Assembly (NCBI GenBank): GCA_904420555.1
Contig: CAJFVO010000002.1
Span: forward strand, 240,996-304,995
Length of the DNA stretch: 64,000 nucleotides
Direction of reading: 5' to 3'
Origin: Candidatus Heritagella intestinalis
GTDB taxonomy: Bacteria; Bacillota; Clostridia; Oscillospirales; Acutalibacteraceae
Made by a program: the position numbers and the translations under genes. Under the pieces are notes generated by a model that had not been told where the DNA came from, ran no database searches, and was given only the letters and a program-made list of their open reading frames with translations. Within the stretch, counting starts at the first letter, position 1; every line of letters starts with the position of its first letter. Positions 26,839-36,074 of the stretch are shown one piece after another.

Positions 26839-28350
26839 TTACTGGCCGGTGGACTCCGTCAGGGTTACTTCACAGGTGAAGGTTTCTCCGGTAAGGCCGC
26901 GGGTCACCGACAAGGTCACCGTGTCTCCGGGCTTTTTATCCATGATATAGTTGGAAATGGTATTGGCAGAGGTGATGTCCGTGTCGTCAATCTGAGTAAT
27001 CACATCGCCCTTGCGGATACCGGCTTCGGTCACAGAGGTATTGGTAACGTCCGCCACATACATACCGCTGGGCAGACCGTAGAAGTTGGCGCTCCAGTCA
27101 TCCAGATACTGGCCGCTGATGCCCAGCATGGCCCGGTCCTTCACATACCCGTATTCCTTCAAATCGTTAATGACCGGCTGGGCCGTATCAATGGGGATTG
27201 CAAATCCCAGGCCTTCATAGCCTTCGGCAACGATTTTGCTGGAGTTGATGCCGATTACCTGGCCGTACATATTCACCAGGGCGCCGCCGGAGTTACCGGG
27301 GTTAATAGCGGCATCGGTCTGGATGCAGTTCATGGTGTAGCCGGTATCGCTGCTGGTTACCGGACGATCCAGGGCGGAAACATAGCCCACCGTCACCGTA
27401 GAGCTCAGGCCGCCGGGGTTGCCGATGGCGATAACCGGATCGGCTACCTGCAGATCATCGGAAGAACCGAATTCCGCAGCGGTGAGGCCGGTAGCATCAA
27501 CCTTAATAACCGCCAAGTCCGTCATGGTATCGCTGCCGATGAGCTCAGCCTCATAAACCTGGTTATCGGAAGTGATGACCTTCAGGGAGTCAGCGCCCTC
27601 CACCACATGGGCGTTGGTAATGATATAGCCGTCGGAGGTAGCGATAATGCCGGAGCCTTCACTGGTGGGAGAAACGCCGGAATCTTCCTGGCTGTCGCTA
27701 CTGTCGCTGCCGTCGTCCTGGCTCTGACCCTGGCCCCAGAAGGAACCGGACAGGCCCTGACGCATATCGGTTTGCTGATAATTCTGGATGCACACCACGG
27801 AGGGGAGCACCTTAGCGGCTACCTCCTGCTGGGTCATATCCCCAGACACTGTGGTCGCGGGATCGCTTTCATCGCTGTTGATGAGCTTGTTGATGGTAAA
27901 GGTGGCGTTGCCGCTGCCGGCGTTATTTACCTGCACCACACCATTATTGATGAGAGCGGCAAACCCGCCTACTGAAGCGGCGGAAATCACCGCGCAGCAC
28001 AGGACCCCGGCTACAATCTTCAGGGCAGTTTTGGCGCCGCGGCCCAAAGGCTTGCGCTCCTTTTTGGGCTTCTGGGGAACCTCATAATAGGCGCCGGGCT
28101 GGTTGGCCCAATGGGATTGATTCTGATAGGGATTCTGGGGGTCGCTGCCCTGCCAGCGGTACTCGGCATACTGGCCATCTGTGCCGGTTCCTTCGTTAGA
28201 AGCCTGGCTGTTAGAAGCGGCCTGTTCCGTGGAGCCCGCCTGGCTATTGGGGGTGAAATCATCCATGGACGGGGCGGCTTCGTTCTGGGAAGCAGAACCG
28301 GAGTTCTCCGGATTTTCATTTATATTCATAGGATTCATGGGATCATACAT
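26839..28350 (-). CDS. htrA: Membrane-anchored HtrA/DegP serine protease with PDZ domain
   Basis: A 503-residue quality-control protease. A long Asn/Gln/Ser-rich cytosolic N-terminus (1-100) precedes one membrane helix (108-132). The trypsin-like domain has His248 (ITNAHVV), Asp278 (TMTDLAVIKVD) and Ser354 (NPGNSGGAL), and a PDZ domain covers residues 400-495. An acidic Ser/Asp linker loop occupies residues 208-230. It degrades or refolds damaged exported proteins. AAAGGA lies 10 bases before ATG 28350. Transcribed alone. Confidence 0.95.
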   Translation of the reverse strand: MYDPMNPMNINENPENSGSASQNEAAPSMDDFTPNSQAGSTEQAASNSQASNEGTGTDGQYAEYRWQGSDPQNPYQNQSHWANQPGAYYEVPQKPKKERKPLGRGAKTALKIVAGVLCCAVISAASVGGFAALINNGVVQVNNAGSGNATFTINKLINSDESDPATTVSGDMTQQEVAAKVLPSVVCIQNYQQTDMRQGLSGSFWGQGQSQDDGSDSSDSQEDSGVSPTSEGSGIIATSDGYIITNAHVVEGADSLKVITSDNQVYEAELIGSDTMTDLAVIKVDATGLTAAEFGSSDDLQVADPVIAIGNPGGLSSTVTVGYVSALDRPVTSSDTGYTMNCIQTDAAINPGNSGGALVNMYGQVIGINSSKIVAEGYEGLGFAIPIDTAQPVINDLKEYGYVKDRAMLGISGQYLDDWSANFYGLPSGMYVADVTNTSVTEAGIRKGDVITQIDDTDITSANTISNYIMDKKPGDTVTLSVTRGLTGETFTCEVTLTESTGQ

Positions 28351-28492
28351 ACAACATTCATCCTTTCACAACTATATGGATTCCAGCCCTTGGGCTTGCC
28401 TTCCTTTTGGCTTCCCGTTTGCTGTGCTTTTATTATGCCGCCCTTATGTGAAAGGTATGTGATGGTCTATTTAAGGTTGTATGACTTTTTTA

Positions 28493-29866
28493 TCATGATT
28501 TTTTTAGTGGCTGATTCCGGGAAAAAAGTGCCTGATACAGGGCCTCTACCCCGTCGGGAATTTTAGAAAAGGGAATCCCCGCAAAGCCCAGCCGCAGGAA
28601 GTCTTCCCCTGCCGCCGAGACACGCACCCCTTGTTGGGAGGCCCGCTCCGCTGCCTGGGAGGCCTGGGGCATCTGCACCAGCACCGAAAGGGAGGTTTCC
28701 CGCAGAACTGCCGGGTATTTTTCCCCAAAGGTCTTGTGCAGGCAGTCCAGCAGCAGCTGGCTTTTCTGGCTGTACAGCTTGCGCATCCGGCGCAAATGCC
28801 GTTCCAGCTGCCCCGACCGGATATAGTCCGCCAGGGCCAGCTGTTCGATTTTAGAAGCTGTCTGGTTATAGGCCCGGGCCCGGGGAGCATATTGCTCCAA
28901 AAGGGGGGCTGGCAGCGCCATGTAGCTGAGCCGCACGCTGGGCAGGAGCAGCTTGGAAAAGGAGCCTAAATAGACGGTGCTCCCCTCTCCAGAGCCCTGA
29001 AGGGCCGGAATGGGCCGGGCCGTATAGCGCAGCTCCCCATTATAATCGTCCTCAATGAGCAGGCCGCCGGTCTCCCGGGCCCACTGCAGCAGGGCAAACC
29101 GCCGGGCTGGGGGCATGGCCGTCCCTTGCCCCACCGGGGAAGAAGGGCTCACCAGCACCTGGTGGACGCCGCTCTTTTTCAAAGCCTCTACGGAAAGGCC
29201 TTCCTCATCGCTGGGAAGGCGCACCACTTCAAAGGCGCAGTCGGCAAAAGCCCGCTCTGCCTGGGGAAACCCACTGCTGTCCATGGCCACCTGCTTGTGG
29301 GGCAAAAGGCCGCATAAAATAGTGAGAAGAGGCTGGATGCCCGCGCCGATGATAATCTGTCCGGCAGAAGTGCGCACCCCTCGGGCCCGGTATGTGTACG
29401 CGGCCAGCGCGCTGCGCAAAGCAGGCTCTCCCTGGGGGTCGCCATAAGATACAATGGAATCGGGCCGGTTCAGCACATCCCGGATATGGCGCTTCCAGAT
29501 GGTAATATCCGCGGTTTCGCTGTCTACCCGGTCGGTACCGAAATCATAGCGCACCGGTACCACCGGCTGACAGCGTTCCTTTGGCAGGGCGGATTCCTGC
29601 TCCGGCAGCTGCCTGTCCTGTTTTTTGGGGGCGGCCACAAAGTAGCCCCGCTGGGGCCGGCTTTTCAGGTAGCCTTCCACACAGAGCTGCTGGTAGGCCG
29701 ACTCCACTGTAGTGCGGCTGACCCCCAGCTCCTCCGGCAAACGGCGGATAGAGGGCATTTTAGAACCCTGGGGAAACTGCCCGGACTCAATGGCCTCCCG
29801 GATGGCCTGATACAGCTGCTGATAGAGAGGTTCTTTCCATTCCGGATGCAAAGTGACAAAGGGCAA
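28493..29866 (-). CDS. MocR/PdxR-type GntR regulator with aminotransferase domain
   Basis: A 457-residue regulator. The N-terminal GntR winged helix (residues 5-75, MPSIRRLPEELGVSRTTVESAYQQL) is joined to a fold-type I aminotransferase domain whose PLP lysine is in YLGSFSKLLLP. PdxR proteins sense PLP and control vitamin B6 genes. It is divergent from an ECF S component and a pyridoxamine kinase, which makes PdxR function likely. Start is TTG 29866 with GGGAGG 8 bases upstream. Confidence 0.9.
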   Translation of the reverse strand: MPFVTLHPEWKEPLYQQLYQAIREAIESGQFPQGSKMPSIRRLPEELGVSRTTVESAYQQLCVEGYLKSRPQRGYFVAAPKKQDRQLPEQESALPKERCQPVVPVRYDFGTDRVDSETADITIWKRHIRDVLNRPDSIVSYGDPQGEPALRSALAAYTYRARGVRTSAGQIIIGAGIQPLLTILCGLLPHKQVAMDSSGFPQAERAFADCAFEVVRLPSDEEGLSVEALKKSGVHQVLVSPSSPVGQGTAMPPARRFALLQWARETGGLLIEDDYNGELRYTARPIPALQGSGEGSTVYLGSFSKLLLPSVRLSYMALPAPLLEQYAPRARAYNQTASKIEQLALADYIRSGQLERHLRRMRKLYSQKSQLLLDCLHKTFGEKYPAVLRETSLSVLVQMPQASQAAERASQQGVRVSAAGEDFLRLGFAGIPFSKIPDGVEALYQALFSRNQPLKKS

Positions 29867-30084
29867 TGGAATCGCCTCCCTTTCCGCCGGCCTCGGAAGC
29901 CTGTTTTATCCTGTCTATAGTATACACTAAAACCGGGGAAAAGAAAAGTGTTCCCTTCATTTTTTTACAAACTGTGTATTTTAAAGAGAACAGATTTGCT
30001 TTATGATAATGACACGTCAAAGGCACAGGCCTTTGAGGAGGCGCCCGGGCTTCCGATGCATTGATACGAAAGGGATGAGTTTCC
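29867..30084. promoter_or_regulatory. Divergent regulatory region of the vitamin B6 locus
   Basis: A 218-base region with a minus-strand TATACT and plus-strand TATGATAAT. The inverted hexamers ATACAC (near 29927) and GTGTAT (near 29974) are candidates for MocR operator half sites. The spacing and -35 elements are not decisive. Confidence 0.4.
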
Positions 30085-30669
30085 ATGTTATTGTCCAACA
30101 AAAAGAACAGCCCCGTGGTGAATCTGGCCCTGACGGGCCTGATGGGGGCTTTGGTATATATCGCCACTATGTTTTTCAAGGTGGAGATTCCCGTGGGTGC
30201 TGACCGCACCATGGTGGGGTTTGCCAATGTGTTCTGCGTACTTTCCGGCCTGATTCTGGGGCCCGGATACGGCGGTCTGGCCGCCGGACTGGGTTCCTTC
30301 CTCTTTGATATCACTGGCGGGTGGTTCTCCAGCGCTGGGGTGACCCTGATTACCAAGGGCCTGATGGCGGTAATCTGCGGTGCCATTGCCTGGAGCGGCA
30401 AAGAGCAGAAGGTTTCCCGGCTGATCGTCGCGGCGGTGACCGGCTCCCTCTCCTACTGCGTCATGTATTTGGGCTATTCCTTCTTTGAGCTGCTGATTTC
30501 CGGCAGCGCCCCGGACGCAGCGGCCATTGCCATGATGACCAAGGCCGGCGCTACCCTCTTCAACGCTGTGGTAGCCGATGTCATTGCTGTGCCCCTGTTC
30601 CTGGCCATCCGCGGCGCTTTGCAGCGCAGCCATTTATGGAGAGGCGGCAAGCCCGGCGCTGCTATGTAA
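30085..30669 (+). CDS. ECF transporter S component, probably vitamin B6
   Basis: A 194-residue protein with six predicted helices and the Ala-rich pattern of energy-coupling factor S components (NLALTGLMGALVYIATMFF at the start). S components capture vitamins and use a shared EcfAAT module encoded elsewhere. Placement between a PdxR-type regulator and pyridoxamine kinase points to a pyridoxine-family substrate. The substrate is inferred from context only. Confidence 0.82.
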   Translation: MLLSNKKNSPVVNLALTGLMGALVYIATMFFKVEIPVGADRTMVGFANVFCVLSGLILGPGYGGLAAGLGSFLFDITGGWFSSAGVTLITKGLMAVICGAIAWSGKEQKVSRLIVAAVTGSLSYCVMYLGYSFFELLISGSAPDAAAIAMMTKAGATLFNAVVADVIAVPLFLAIRGALQRSHLWRGGKPGAAM

Positions 30670-30701
30670 CGGCAAAACCGATTGAATTGTAAAGGGGAGA
30701 T

Positions 30702-30744
30702 GCGGCGTGTGGAGCCCGGGAAAGGTTCCATACGCCGCTTTTTT
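30702..30744 (+). terminator. Terminator between the S component and pyridoxamine kinase
   Basis: GCGGCGTGTGGA (30702-30713) pairs with TCCATACGCCGC (30727-30738), followed by TTTTTTG. It would make the kinase depend on read-through or on its own promoter. Confidence 0.85.
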
Positions 30745-30794
30745 GTGGTATCATAAAGGGGAAACGCAAACAGAAAGGACGGCATAGGTTTCTT

Positions 30795-31634
30795 ATGAAA
30801 ATACCAAGAGCAGCGGCAATCCACGATTTGTCCGGCATTGGGCGGTGTTCCCTGACGGCGGCCATCCCCATTCTCTCGGCCATGGGCATCCAGGTGTGCC
30901 CCTTCCCCACTGCCGTCCTCAGCAACCAGACCGGCTACCCCAAATATGAAATCGCGGACCTCACCGACCGCATGGAAGCCTTTGGCGCTTGCTGGGCCCC
31001 CTGGTACGGCTCTTTCGATGCGGTGTACACCGGATTCCTCAGCAATCCCAAGCAGGCGGAGATCACCTGTGAGCTGGTGGAAAAATTCCGCGCCAAAGAC
31101 TCCCTGGTGCTGGTAGACACGGTTTTGGGGGACCACGGGGTGCGGTATCCTATTTTTGACGACGAAATGTGCCGGCAGGTGCGCCGGCTGGCCTTTACCG
31201 CTGACCTCATTACGCCCAACCTGACGGAAGCCTGCCTGCTGGCCGGAGAGCCTGCCGAGCTGGCCCAAAACTTGCAGACCCGGGCGGAGCTCATCCAGCT
31301 TGCCTCCTATTTGGCCTCCAAGGGGCCGGAAGTTGTGGTCATCACCGGCATCCGGGACGGGGATACGGTGGCGAACCTGGCCTACAGCAAAGGGGATTCC
31401 CGGTGCTTTTGGGAATCCAACCAGAAAATCGGCTATACCTATTCCGGCACGGGGGACGTGCTGGCCTCTGTACTGTGCGGCTGCCTGACTCTGGGCCGCC
31501 CTCTGGGAGAGGCCCTGCGCTGTGCCTGCCGGTTTATCGGCCTGGCCCTGGAAGAAACCGCGTCTGCTGGCACTGACCCCCGGGAAGGCATCCTCTTTGA
31601 GCCCTTCCTAAAGGAATTACCTGATAGTAGATAG
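30795..31634 (+). CDS. pdxY: Pyridoxamine/pyridoxal kinase
   Basis: A 279-residue ribokinase-family enzyme phosphorylating B6 vitamers. Conserved parts include AAIHDLSGIGRCSLT, SNQTGYPKY, ITPNLTEACLL and the anion-hole GTGDVLASVL, where Asp is the catalytic base. It forms the salvage step after uptake by the S component just upstream. AGAAAGGA lies 14 bases before ATG 30795, rather far. Confidence 0.92.
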   Translation: MKIPRAAAIHDLSGIGRCSLTAAIPILSAMGIQVCPFPTAVLSNQTGYPKYEIADLTDRMEAFGACWAPWYGSFDAVYTGFLSNPKQAEITCELVEKFRAKDSLVLVDTVLGDHGVRYPIFDDEMCRQVRRLAFTADLITPNLTEACLLAGEPAELAQNLQTRAELIQLASYLASKGPEVVVITGIRDGDTVANLAYSKGDSRCFWESNQKIGYTYSGTGDVLASVLCGCLTLGRPLGEALRCACRFIGLALEETASAGTDPREGILFEPFLKELPDSR

Positions 31635-31659
31635 ACTGTTTTATTTTCGGCTCCTCCCA

Positions 31660-31688
31660 TTGCTTTCTTGTCTGATGTATAGTAAAAT
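31660..31688 (+). promoter_or_regulatory. Promoter of the NSS transporter gene
   Basis: TTGCTT (31660-31665) and TAAAAT (31683-31688) are 17 bases apart, 66 bases before the ATG. Confidence 0.6.
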
Positions 31689-31754
31689 AGTCCTACAACT
31701 ATTAGAGAAATTTAAAATTGGTAAATTTTCTCTTTGTAAGGAGCTTGAGAAAGA

Positions 31755-33116
31755 ATGGAAAGTAAAAAAGGGAACACATTTTCCGGAAAACTGGGCTTTG
31801 TGCTGGCAGTTTCCGGTTCCGCAGTAGGTCTTGGAAACATCTGGCGTTTTCCGTATCTGGCCGCTAAATATGGCGGGGGTATTTTTCTCTTGGTTTATAT
31901 TCTGCTGGCCGTTACATTTGGTTTTACCCTGATCATCTCGGAAACCGCTTTGGGCCGCATGACTGGCAAAGGGCCCGTAGGTGCTTTTAAGACTTTTGCC
32001 AAAGGGAAATTGGCGGCTGGCGGGTGGTTTACCGCTTTGATTCCCATGCTGATTGTACCCTATTACTGCGTGATCGGCGGCTGGGTCATTAAATACCTGG
32101 TGGGCTTTGCCTCCGGCAATGTGACGGAAATGGCCTCGGACACCTATTTCTCGGAATTTACCGCCCTGCCTGTGGAACCGGTGATTTGGCTGTTAGTCTT
32201 TATCGCTCTCACTTTTTTGGTGGTTATCTTCGGCGTGGAAAAAGGGATTGAGCGGATCAGTAAAATTTTAATGCCCGTGCTCCTGGTCCTGGCCGTCATT
32301 ATCTGCATTTATTCCGTTACCCGTCCCGGCGCGCTGGAAGGGGTGGCCTACTATTTAATCCCCGATTTTTCCAAATTCTCCCTGATGACCGTGGTTGCCG
32401 CAATGGGCCAGATGTTCTATTCCCTCTCCATTGCCATGGGAATCCTGATCACCTACGGCTCTTATATGAAAAAAGAAGTGGACATGGAATCTTCTGTGAA
32501 ACAGATTGAAATCATGGACACCCTGGTGGCCATCCTGGCCGGCCTGATGATTATCCCGGCTGTATTTGCTTTTTCCGGCGGGGACCAGTCGGCTCTGAAT
32601 GCCGGGCCCTCCCTGATGTTCATTACCATTCCCAAGGTGTTCGAAAGCATGGGGATGGGACAGATTATCGGCGCGGTCTTTTTCCTTCTGGTATTGGTGG
32701 CCGCCCTCACCTCCTCCATTTCCCTGATGGAAACCTCCGTGGCTACCATTCAGGAACGGTTTGGCTGGAGCCGAAAAAAAGCCTGCCTGCTGATGGTAGC
32801 TGAAATGGCCATTTTGGGGATTCCCTGCTCCTTAGGGTTTGGCGTTTGGGACTTTATCAAGCCCCTTGGCCTGAGCATCCTGGATTTCTTTGATTTCATC
32901 ACCAATTCGGTAATGATGCCGATCTCCGCCTTTTTGATCTGTCTTCTGGTCATCAAAGGAACTGGCCTGGACGCCATTGCGAACGAGGTAAAACTCTCCT
33001 CCCGTTTCCGCCGGGAACGCACTTACCGTTTCCTGGTCCGCGGTTTGGTCCCTGTTGGTCTTTTGATTATTTTTGTTAGTTCTGTTTTAAACGTCTTTGG
33101 AATTATCACCATTTAA
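31755..33116 (+). CDS. Sodium-dependent amino acid transporter (NSS/SNF family)
   Basis: A 453-residue protein with about 11-12 membrane helices. The unwound TM1 motif AVSGSAVGLGNIWRFPYLAAKYGGG region binds sodium and substrate in LeuT/MhsT homologues. An amino acid such as tryptophan, tyrosine or alanine is the likely cargo, which sequence alone does not settle. AAGGAG lies 11 bases before ATG 31755. It is monocistronic; an AT-rich gap of 240 bases follows before padR. Confidence 0.93.
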   Translation: MESKKGNTFSGKLGFVLAVSGSAVGLGNIWRFPYLAAKYGGGIFLLVYILLAVTFGFTLIISETALGRMTGKGPVGAFKTFAKGKLAAGGWFTALIPMLIVPYYCVIGGWVIKYLVGFASGNVTEMASDTYFSEFTALPVEPVIWLLVFIALTFLVVIFGVEKGIERISKILMPVLLVLAVIICIYSVTRPGALEGVAYYLIPDFSKFSLMTVVAAMGQMFYSLSIAMGILITYGSYMKKEVDMESSVKQIEIMDTLVAILAGLMIIPAVFAFSGGDQSALNAGPSLMFITIPKVFESMGMGQIIGAVFFLLVLVAALTSSISLMETSVATIQERFGWSRKKACLLMVAEMAILGIPCSLGFGVWDFIKPLGLSILDFFDFITNSVMMPISAFLICLLVIKGTGLDAIANEVKLSSRFRRERTYRFLVRGLVPVGLLIIFVSSVLNVFGIITI

Positions 33117-33288
33117 TTCCTTTTTCTTAAAAAGGATCCTCTATCTACCTCTTTTTTATTTGTATTTTTTGTAAACTTATCTGTTCCCAACGTTAATTTC
33201 TTCCGCTGTATTCTTTTGATTTTTGGTTGCTTTATATTTAGTTATCATATGCATATTTAACATAGTTGTTAAAAAATTTTAAAAGAAA

Positions 33289-33317
33289 TAGACAAAACAA
33301 AAAATTTGTACTATAAT
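33289..33317 (+). promoter_or_regulatory. Promoter of padR-like gene
   Basis: TAGACA (33289-33294) and TATAAT (33312-33317) are 17 bases apart. The surrounding sequence is very AT-rich. An ATATGCATAT palindrome at about 33246 could be an operator. Confidence 0.7.
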
Positions 33318-33358
33318 AGAGTCAGAGGACCAATCCAACAGAATGTGAGGGGGTTGCC

Positions 33359-33700
33359 TTGGCGATTCGAGATAGTATGAAAAAAGGAACCGCCGAGCTG
33401 GTGGTTCTGCACCTTCTTCGCAGCGGCCGGAAATATGGGTATCAGATAGCCCAGGAGATTTCTTCCCGGAGTAACGGCTTGTTTACTTTGCAGGAGGGCT
33501 CTCTGTACCCTACCCTCTACCGGCTGGAAAAAAACGGCTATGTCGCTTCTCAAAAGGAGTTTTCTCCTAATCAGCAACGGATTCGGAAGTACTATTCCAT
33601 TACCGAAGCGGGCAGGGCGTATTTTTTGGAGGTGCGGGAAGAGTACCGGCAAATCTCGGAAGGAATCGAACGAATTTTGGAAGAGTGTGCCGAAACGTAG
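33359..33700 (+). CDS. PadR-family transcriptional regulator
   Basis: A 113-residue winged-helix regulator matching PadR subfamily 1: KKGTAELVVLHLLRSGRKYGYQI, then LQEGSLYPTLYRLEKNGYV. It starts at TTG 33359 with GAGGGGG upstream. No PadR target such as a DUF1700/DUF4097 gene adjoins it. It may regulate itself or the upstream transporter. Confidence 0.9.
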   Translation: MAIRDSMKKGTAELVVLHLLRSGRKYGYQIAQEISSRSNGLFTLQEGSLYPTLYRLEKNGYVASQKEFSPNQQRIRKYYSITEAGRAYFLEVREEYRQISEGIERILEECAET

Positions 33701-33799
33701 GAATTGGGCAGAAAACCAGCAGGAGAAGACCGTGTTTTTTCCGCTGGTTTTCCTGCGCGATTTTACGGCAAAAAGCCGGGGCAAAAATTGCCCGGAGAG

Positions 33800-33828
33800 A
33801 TGACCTTTTTCGCAAAATATGGTATACT
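33800..33828 (+). promoter_or_regulatory. Promoter before the HAD phosphatase gene
   Basis: ATGACC (33800-33805) and TATACT (33823-33828) are 17 bases apart. The predicted start falls at the base of the hairpin at 33833-33852. Confidence 0.5.
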
Positions 33829-33832
33829 GAAA

Positions 33833-33859
33833 CCGGCGCCTACCTGCGCCGGCTTTTTT
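33833..33859 (+). terminator. GC-rich hairpin plus T-run
   Basis: CCGGCGC (33833-33839) pairs with GCGCCGG (33846-33852), followed by CTTTTTTG. It probably ends the padR transcript, although a promoter directly upstream would place the same hairpin at the 5' end of the next mRNA. Confidence 0.65.
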
Positions 33860-33899
33860 GCATCCTAATTTACCCTATTGGCGAAAGAAGGGACCTTTT

Positions 33900-34568
33900 A
33901 TGATTTGCGCTTGTATATTTGATATGGACGGCACCGTGGCCAATACCCTGGCCTCTATTGCCGGATTCGGGAACCGTGCCCTGGAGGCCTGCGGCTATCC
34001 CACCCTGCCTGTGGAGGAATACCGGAACCTGGCCGGCAACGGCGCCGATATCCTCATGCGGCGGATGCTCACCGCTTCCCTGGGGCGCTACCAGGAAGAG
34101 CAGGTGGCCCCCTTGCGGGCTGTTTATGACCGGCTGTATGCCCAGGACCCCATGCGCCTGGTGACGGAATATCCCGGCATGGGGGATACCCTGCGGGCCC
34201 TGAAGGCCGGGGGTATCCGCCTGGGCGTCATCTCCAACAAGCCCGACGACATGACCTGCCAGGTGGCGGAGCGCCTGTATCCGGGCTTATTCCAGGCGGT
34301 GCGGGGACAGAGGCCGGAAACGCCCCTGAAGCCCGCTCCGGACGGCGCCCTCCTCATTGCCCGACAGCTGGGGGCCGCCCCGGAAAACTGCCTGTATATC
34401 GGCGACACCGGCGTGGACATGGAGACCGGCTGCAACGCCGGCATGGAGACAGTGGGCGTCCTGTGGGGGTTCCGGGACCGGGAAGAACTGGTGCGCACCG
34501 GCGCGCAGCATGTAATTTCCCAGCCCCAGGAGCTTTTAGTCTTGGCCGGCCTGCAAACGGTTTGCTGA
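33900..34568 (+). CDS. HAD-superfamily phosphatase (Gph-like)
   Basis: A 222-residue hydrolase. The HAD motifs are FDMDGTVANT (I), LGVISNKPD (II), the Lys in LKPAPDG (III) and YIGDTGVDMETG (IV), with a helical cap after motif I. The family includes phosphoglycolate phosphatase and other sugar-phosphate phosphatases; substrate unknown. The start ATG 33900 is favoured over an upstream in-frame ATG at 33858 because AGAAGGG precedes it. Confidence 0.9.
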   Translation: MICACIFDMDGTVANTLASIAGFGNRALEACGYPTLPVEEYRNLAGNGADILMRRMLTASLGRYQEEQVAPLRAVYDRLYAQDPMRLVTEYPGMGDTLRALKAGGIRLGVISNKPDDMTCQVAERLYPGLFQAVRGQRPETPLKPAPDGALLIARQLGAAPENCLYIGDTGVDMETGCNAGMETVGVLWGFRDREELVRTGAQHVISQPQELLVLAGLQTVC

Positions 34569-34617
34569 ATTTCAAACAAAAAGGGCTTTTAAGGCCCTGG
34601 AGAAAGGAAATGATTTC

Positions 34618-35472
34618 ATGAAACAGAAGAGCGATATCCAGCGGCTGCTTCTGGTGCTGCTGGGGGCCTTTGTCATGGCCCTGAACATCCGGATTTTTGT
34701 CCGGGCCGGCGATATGTTCCCCGGCGGCTTTAACGGCCTGACCCTCCTCATCCAGCGCACGGCTTCCCAATACCTGCACATTGAGCTGCCCTTTTCCCTG
34801 ATTAACCTCCTGCTCAATGCGGCCCCCGCCGTCATCAGCTTTTTGTACATTGGCAAAAAATTTACCCTCTATTCCGGTTTGATGATTGTGGTGAGCAGTA
34901 TCCTCACCGACCTGCTGCCGGGATTTGAAATTACTTCCGACCCCCTGCTCATCAGCATTTTTGGCGGCATTATCAACGGCTGTGCCATCAGCCTCTGCCT
35001 GTTTGCCAACGCCACCAGCGGCGGTACGGATTTTATCGCCATTTTCTTCTCCGAGCGCAAGGGCATCGACACCTGGAACTATATTTTCCTGGGAAATGTG
35101 GCTATGCTCATTGTGGCTGGCCTGCTCTTTGGCTGGGATAAGTCCCTGTATTCGATTATCTTCCAGTTTGCCAGCACCCAGATCCTCCACATGCTCTATA
35201 AGCGCTATCAGAAGCAGACCCTGCTGATTATCACCGACCATCCCCAGGAAATTTACCAGACCATCCGGGACAATACCCACCACGACGCCACCCAGTTTGA
35301 GGGCGTGGGCTGTTATGAGGGCCAGGAAAAGCATATGTTGTATTCGGTGGTTTCCGCAGACGAAGCCAAGCGGACCATCGACGGGATCCGGAAGGTAGAC
35401 CCGGCCGCCTTTATCAACTGCCTGAAAACCGAACAGATCACCGGACGGTTTTATAACCGTCCCAACGACTGA
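34618..35472 (+). CDS. YitT-family membrane protein
   Basis: A 284-residue protein with five membrane helices (residues 8-190; GALNIR-like start, PGGFNGLTLLIQR, NATSGGTDFIA) and a C-terminal cytosolic DUF2179 domain (residues 200-280). The family is common in Firmicutes and of unknown function. GAGAAAGGAAA precedes ATG 34618. It lies 49 bases after the HAD gene, probably co-transcribed. Confidence 0.92.
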   Translation: MKQKSDIQRLLLVLLGAFVMALNIRIFVRAGDMFPGGFNGLTLLIQRTASQYLHIELPFSLINLLLNAAPAVISFLYIGKKFTLYSGLMIVVSSILTDLLPGFEITSDPLLISIFGGIINGCAISLCLFANATSGGTDFIAIFFSERKGIDTWNYIFLGNVAMLIVAGLLFGWDKSLYSIIFQFASTQILHMLYKRYQKQTLLIITDHPQEIYQTIRDNTHHDATQFEGVGCYEGQEKHMLYSVVSADEAKRTIDGIRKVDPAAFINCLKTEQITGRFYNRPND

Positions 35473-35566
35473 TGGTTACAGATTCTTCAATATCCGGCCC
35501 CTCTTCCGTGCTATTATAGAAGAGCGGCCACCGGCCCAATCCATTTTTGTTTGGAGGACATCAGAG

Positions 35567-36004
35567 ATGAAACGCACTATTTTTTCCTGGATTTTTCCCT
35601 TGCTGGTTTTAGCCGTCCTGACCCTGCCGGGATGTTCTGCGAAAAGCGCCGCTACTGCCGAGGACTTTCAGCAAGCCGCCGAATCTGTGGGCTACACCGT
35701 AGAAGAGCAGGACAGCGGCGATATTGTCAGCATCCACATGGCCACAAAGGACGATTCCGCTATCGTATTTTATGTGTGCAACAGCGAGCAGGAAGCCAAA
35801 ACGGCTCTGACCAACCTGCGCTCCAATCTGCCTGAGGATATAGACCCGGAGCACGTGGATTCTTCCTATTACGCCCGCTATACCGGGGAAAACGATGAGT
35901 CTTACTACTCCCTGATCCGCATGGGGGATACGGTGCTTGCCGCCGCTGTGGAGCTTTCCGAAAAGGAAAACGTCCAGTCTGTGGTCAGCGAACTGGGATA
36001 TTGA
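35567..36004 (+). CDS. Small secreted lipoprotein of unknown function
   Basis: A 145-residue protein with a lipobox LPGC (Cys23) after a hydrophobic signal. The rest is one small alpha/beta domain (AEDFQQAAESVGYTVEE..., ending SVVSELGY), which I do not recognise. TTTGGAGGA precedes ATG 35567. A TATTATAGA element about 55 bases upstream may be the -10 box. Confidence 0.8.
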   Translation: MKRTIFSWIFPLLVLAVLTLPGCSAKSAATAEDFQQAAESVGYTVEEQDSGDIVSIHMATKDDSAIVFYVCNSEQEAKTALTNLRSNLPEDIDPEHVDSSYYARYTGENDESYYSLIRMGDTVLAAAVELSEKENVQSVVSELGY

Positions 36005-36024
36005 TTCCCTTTTTCCTATAAAGC

Positions 36025-36059
36025 AAGGAGCTGCCTTTTAACGGGCAGCTCCTTTTTTT
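36025..36059 (+). terminator. Terminator of the lipoprotein gene
   Basis: GGAGCTGCC (36027-36035) pairs with GGCAGCTCC (36044-36052), followed by TTTTTTTG. It lies between convergent transcripts and may also end the Rnf-like operon. Confidence 0.92.
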
Positions 36060-36074
36060 GCCGTATCGTCATTG

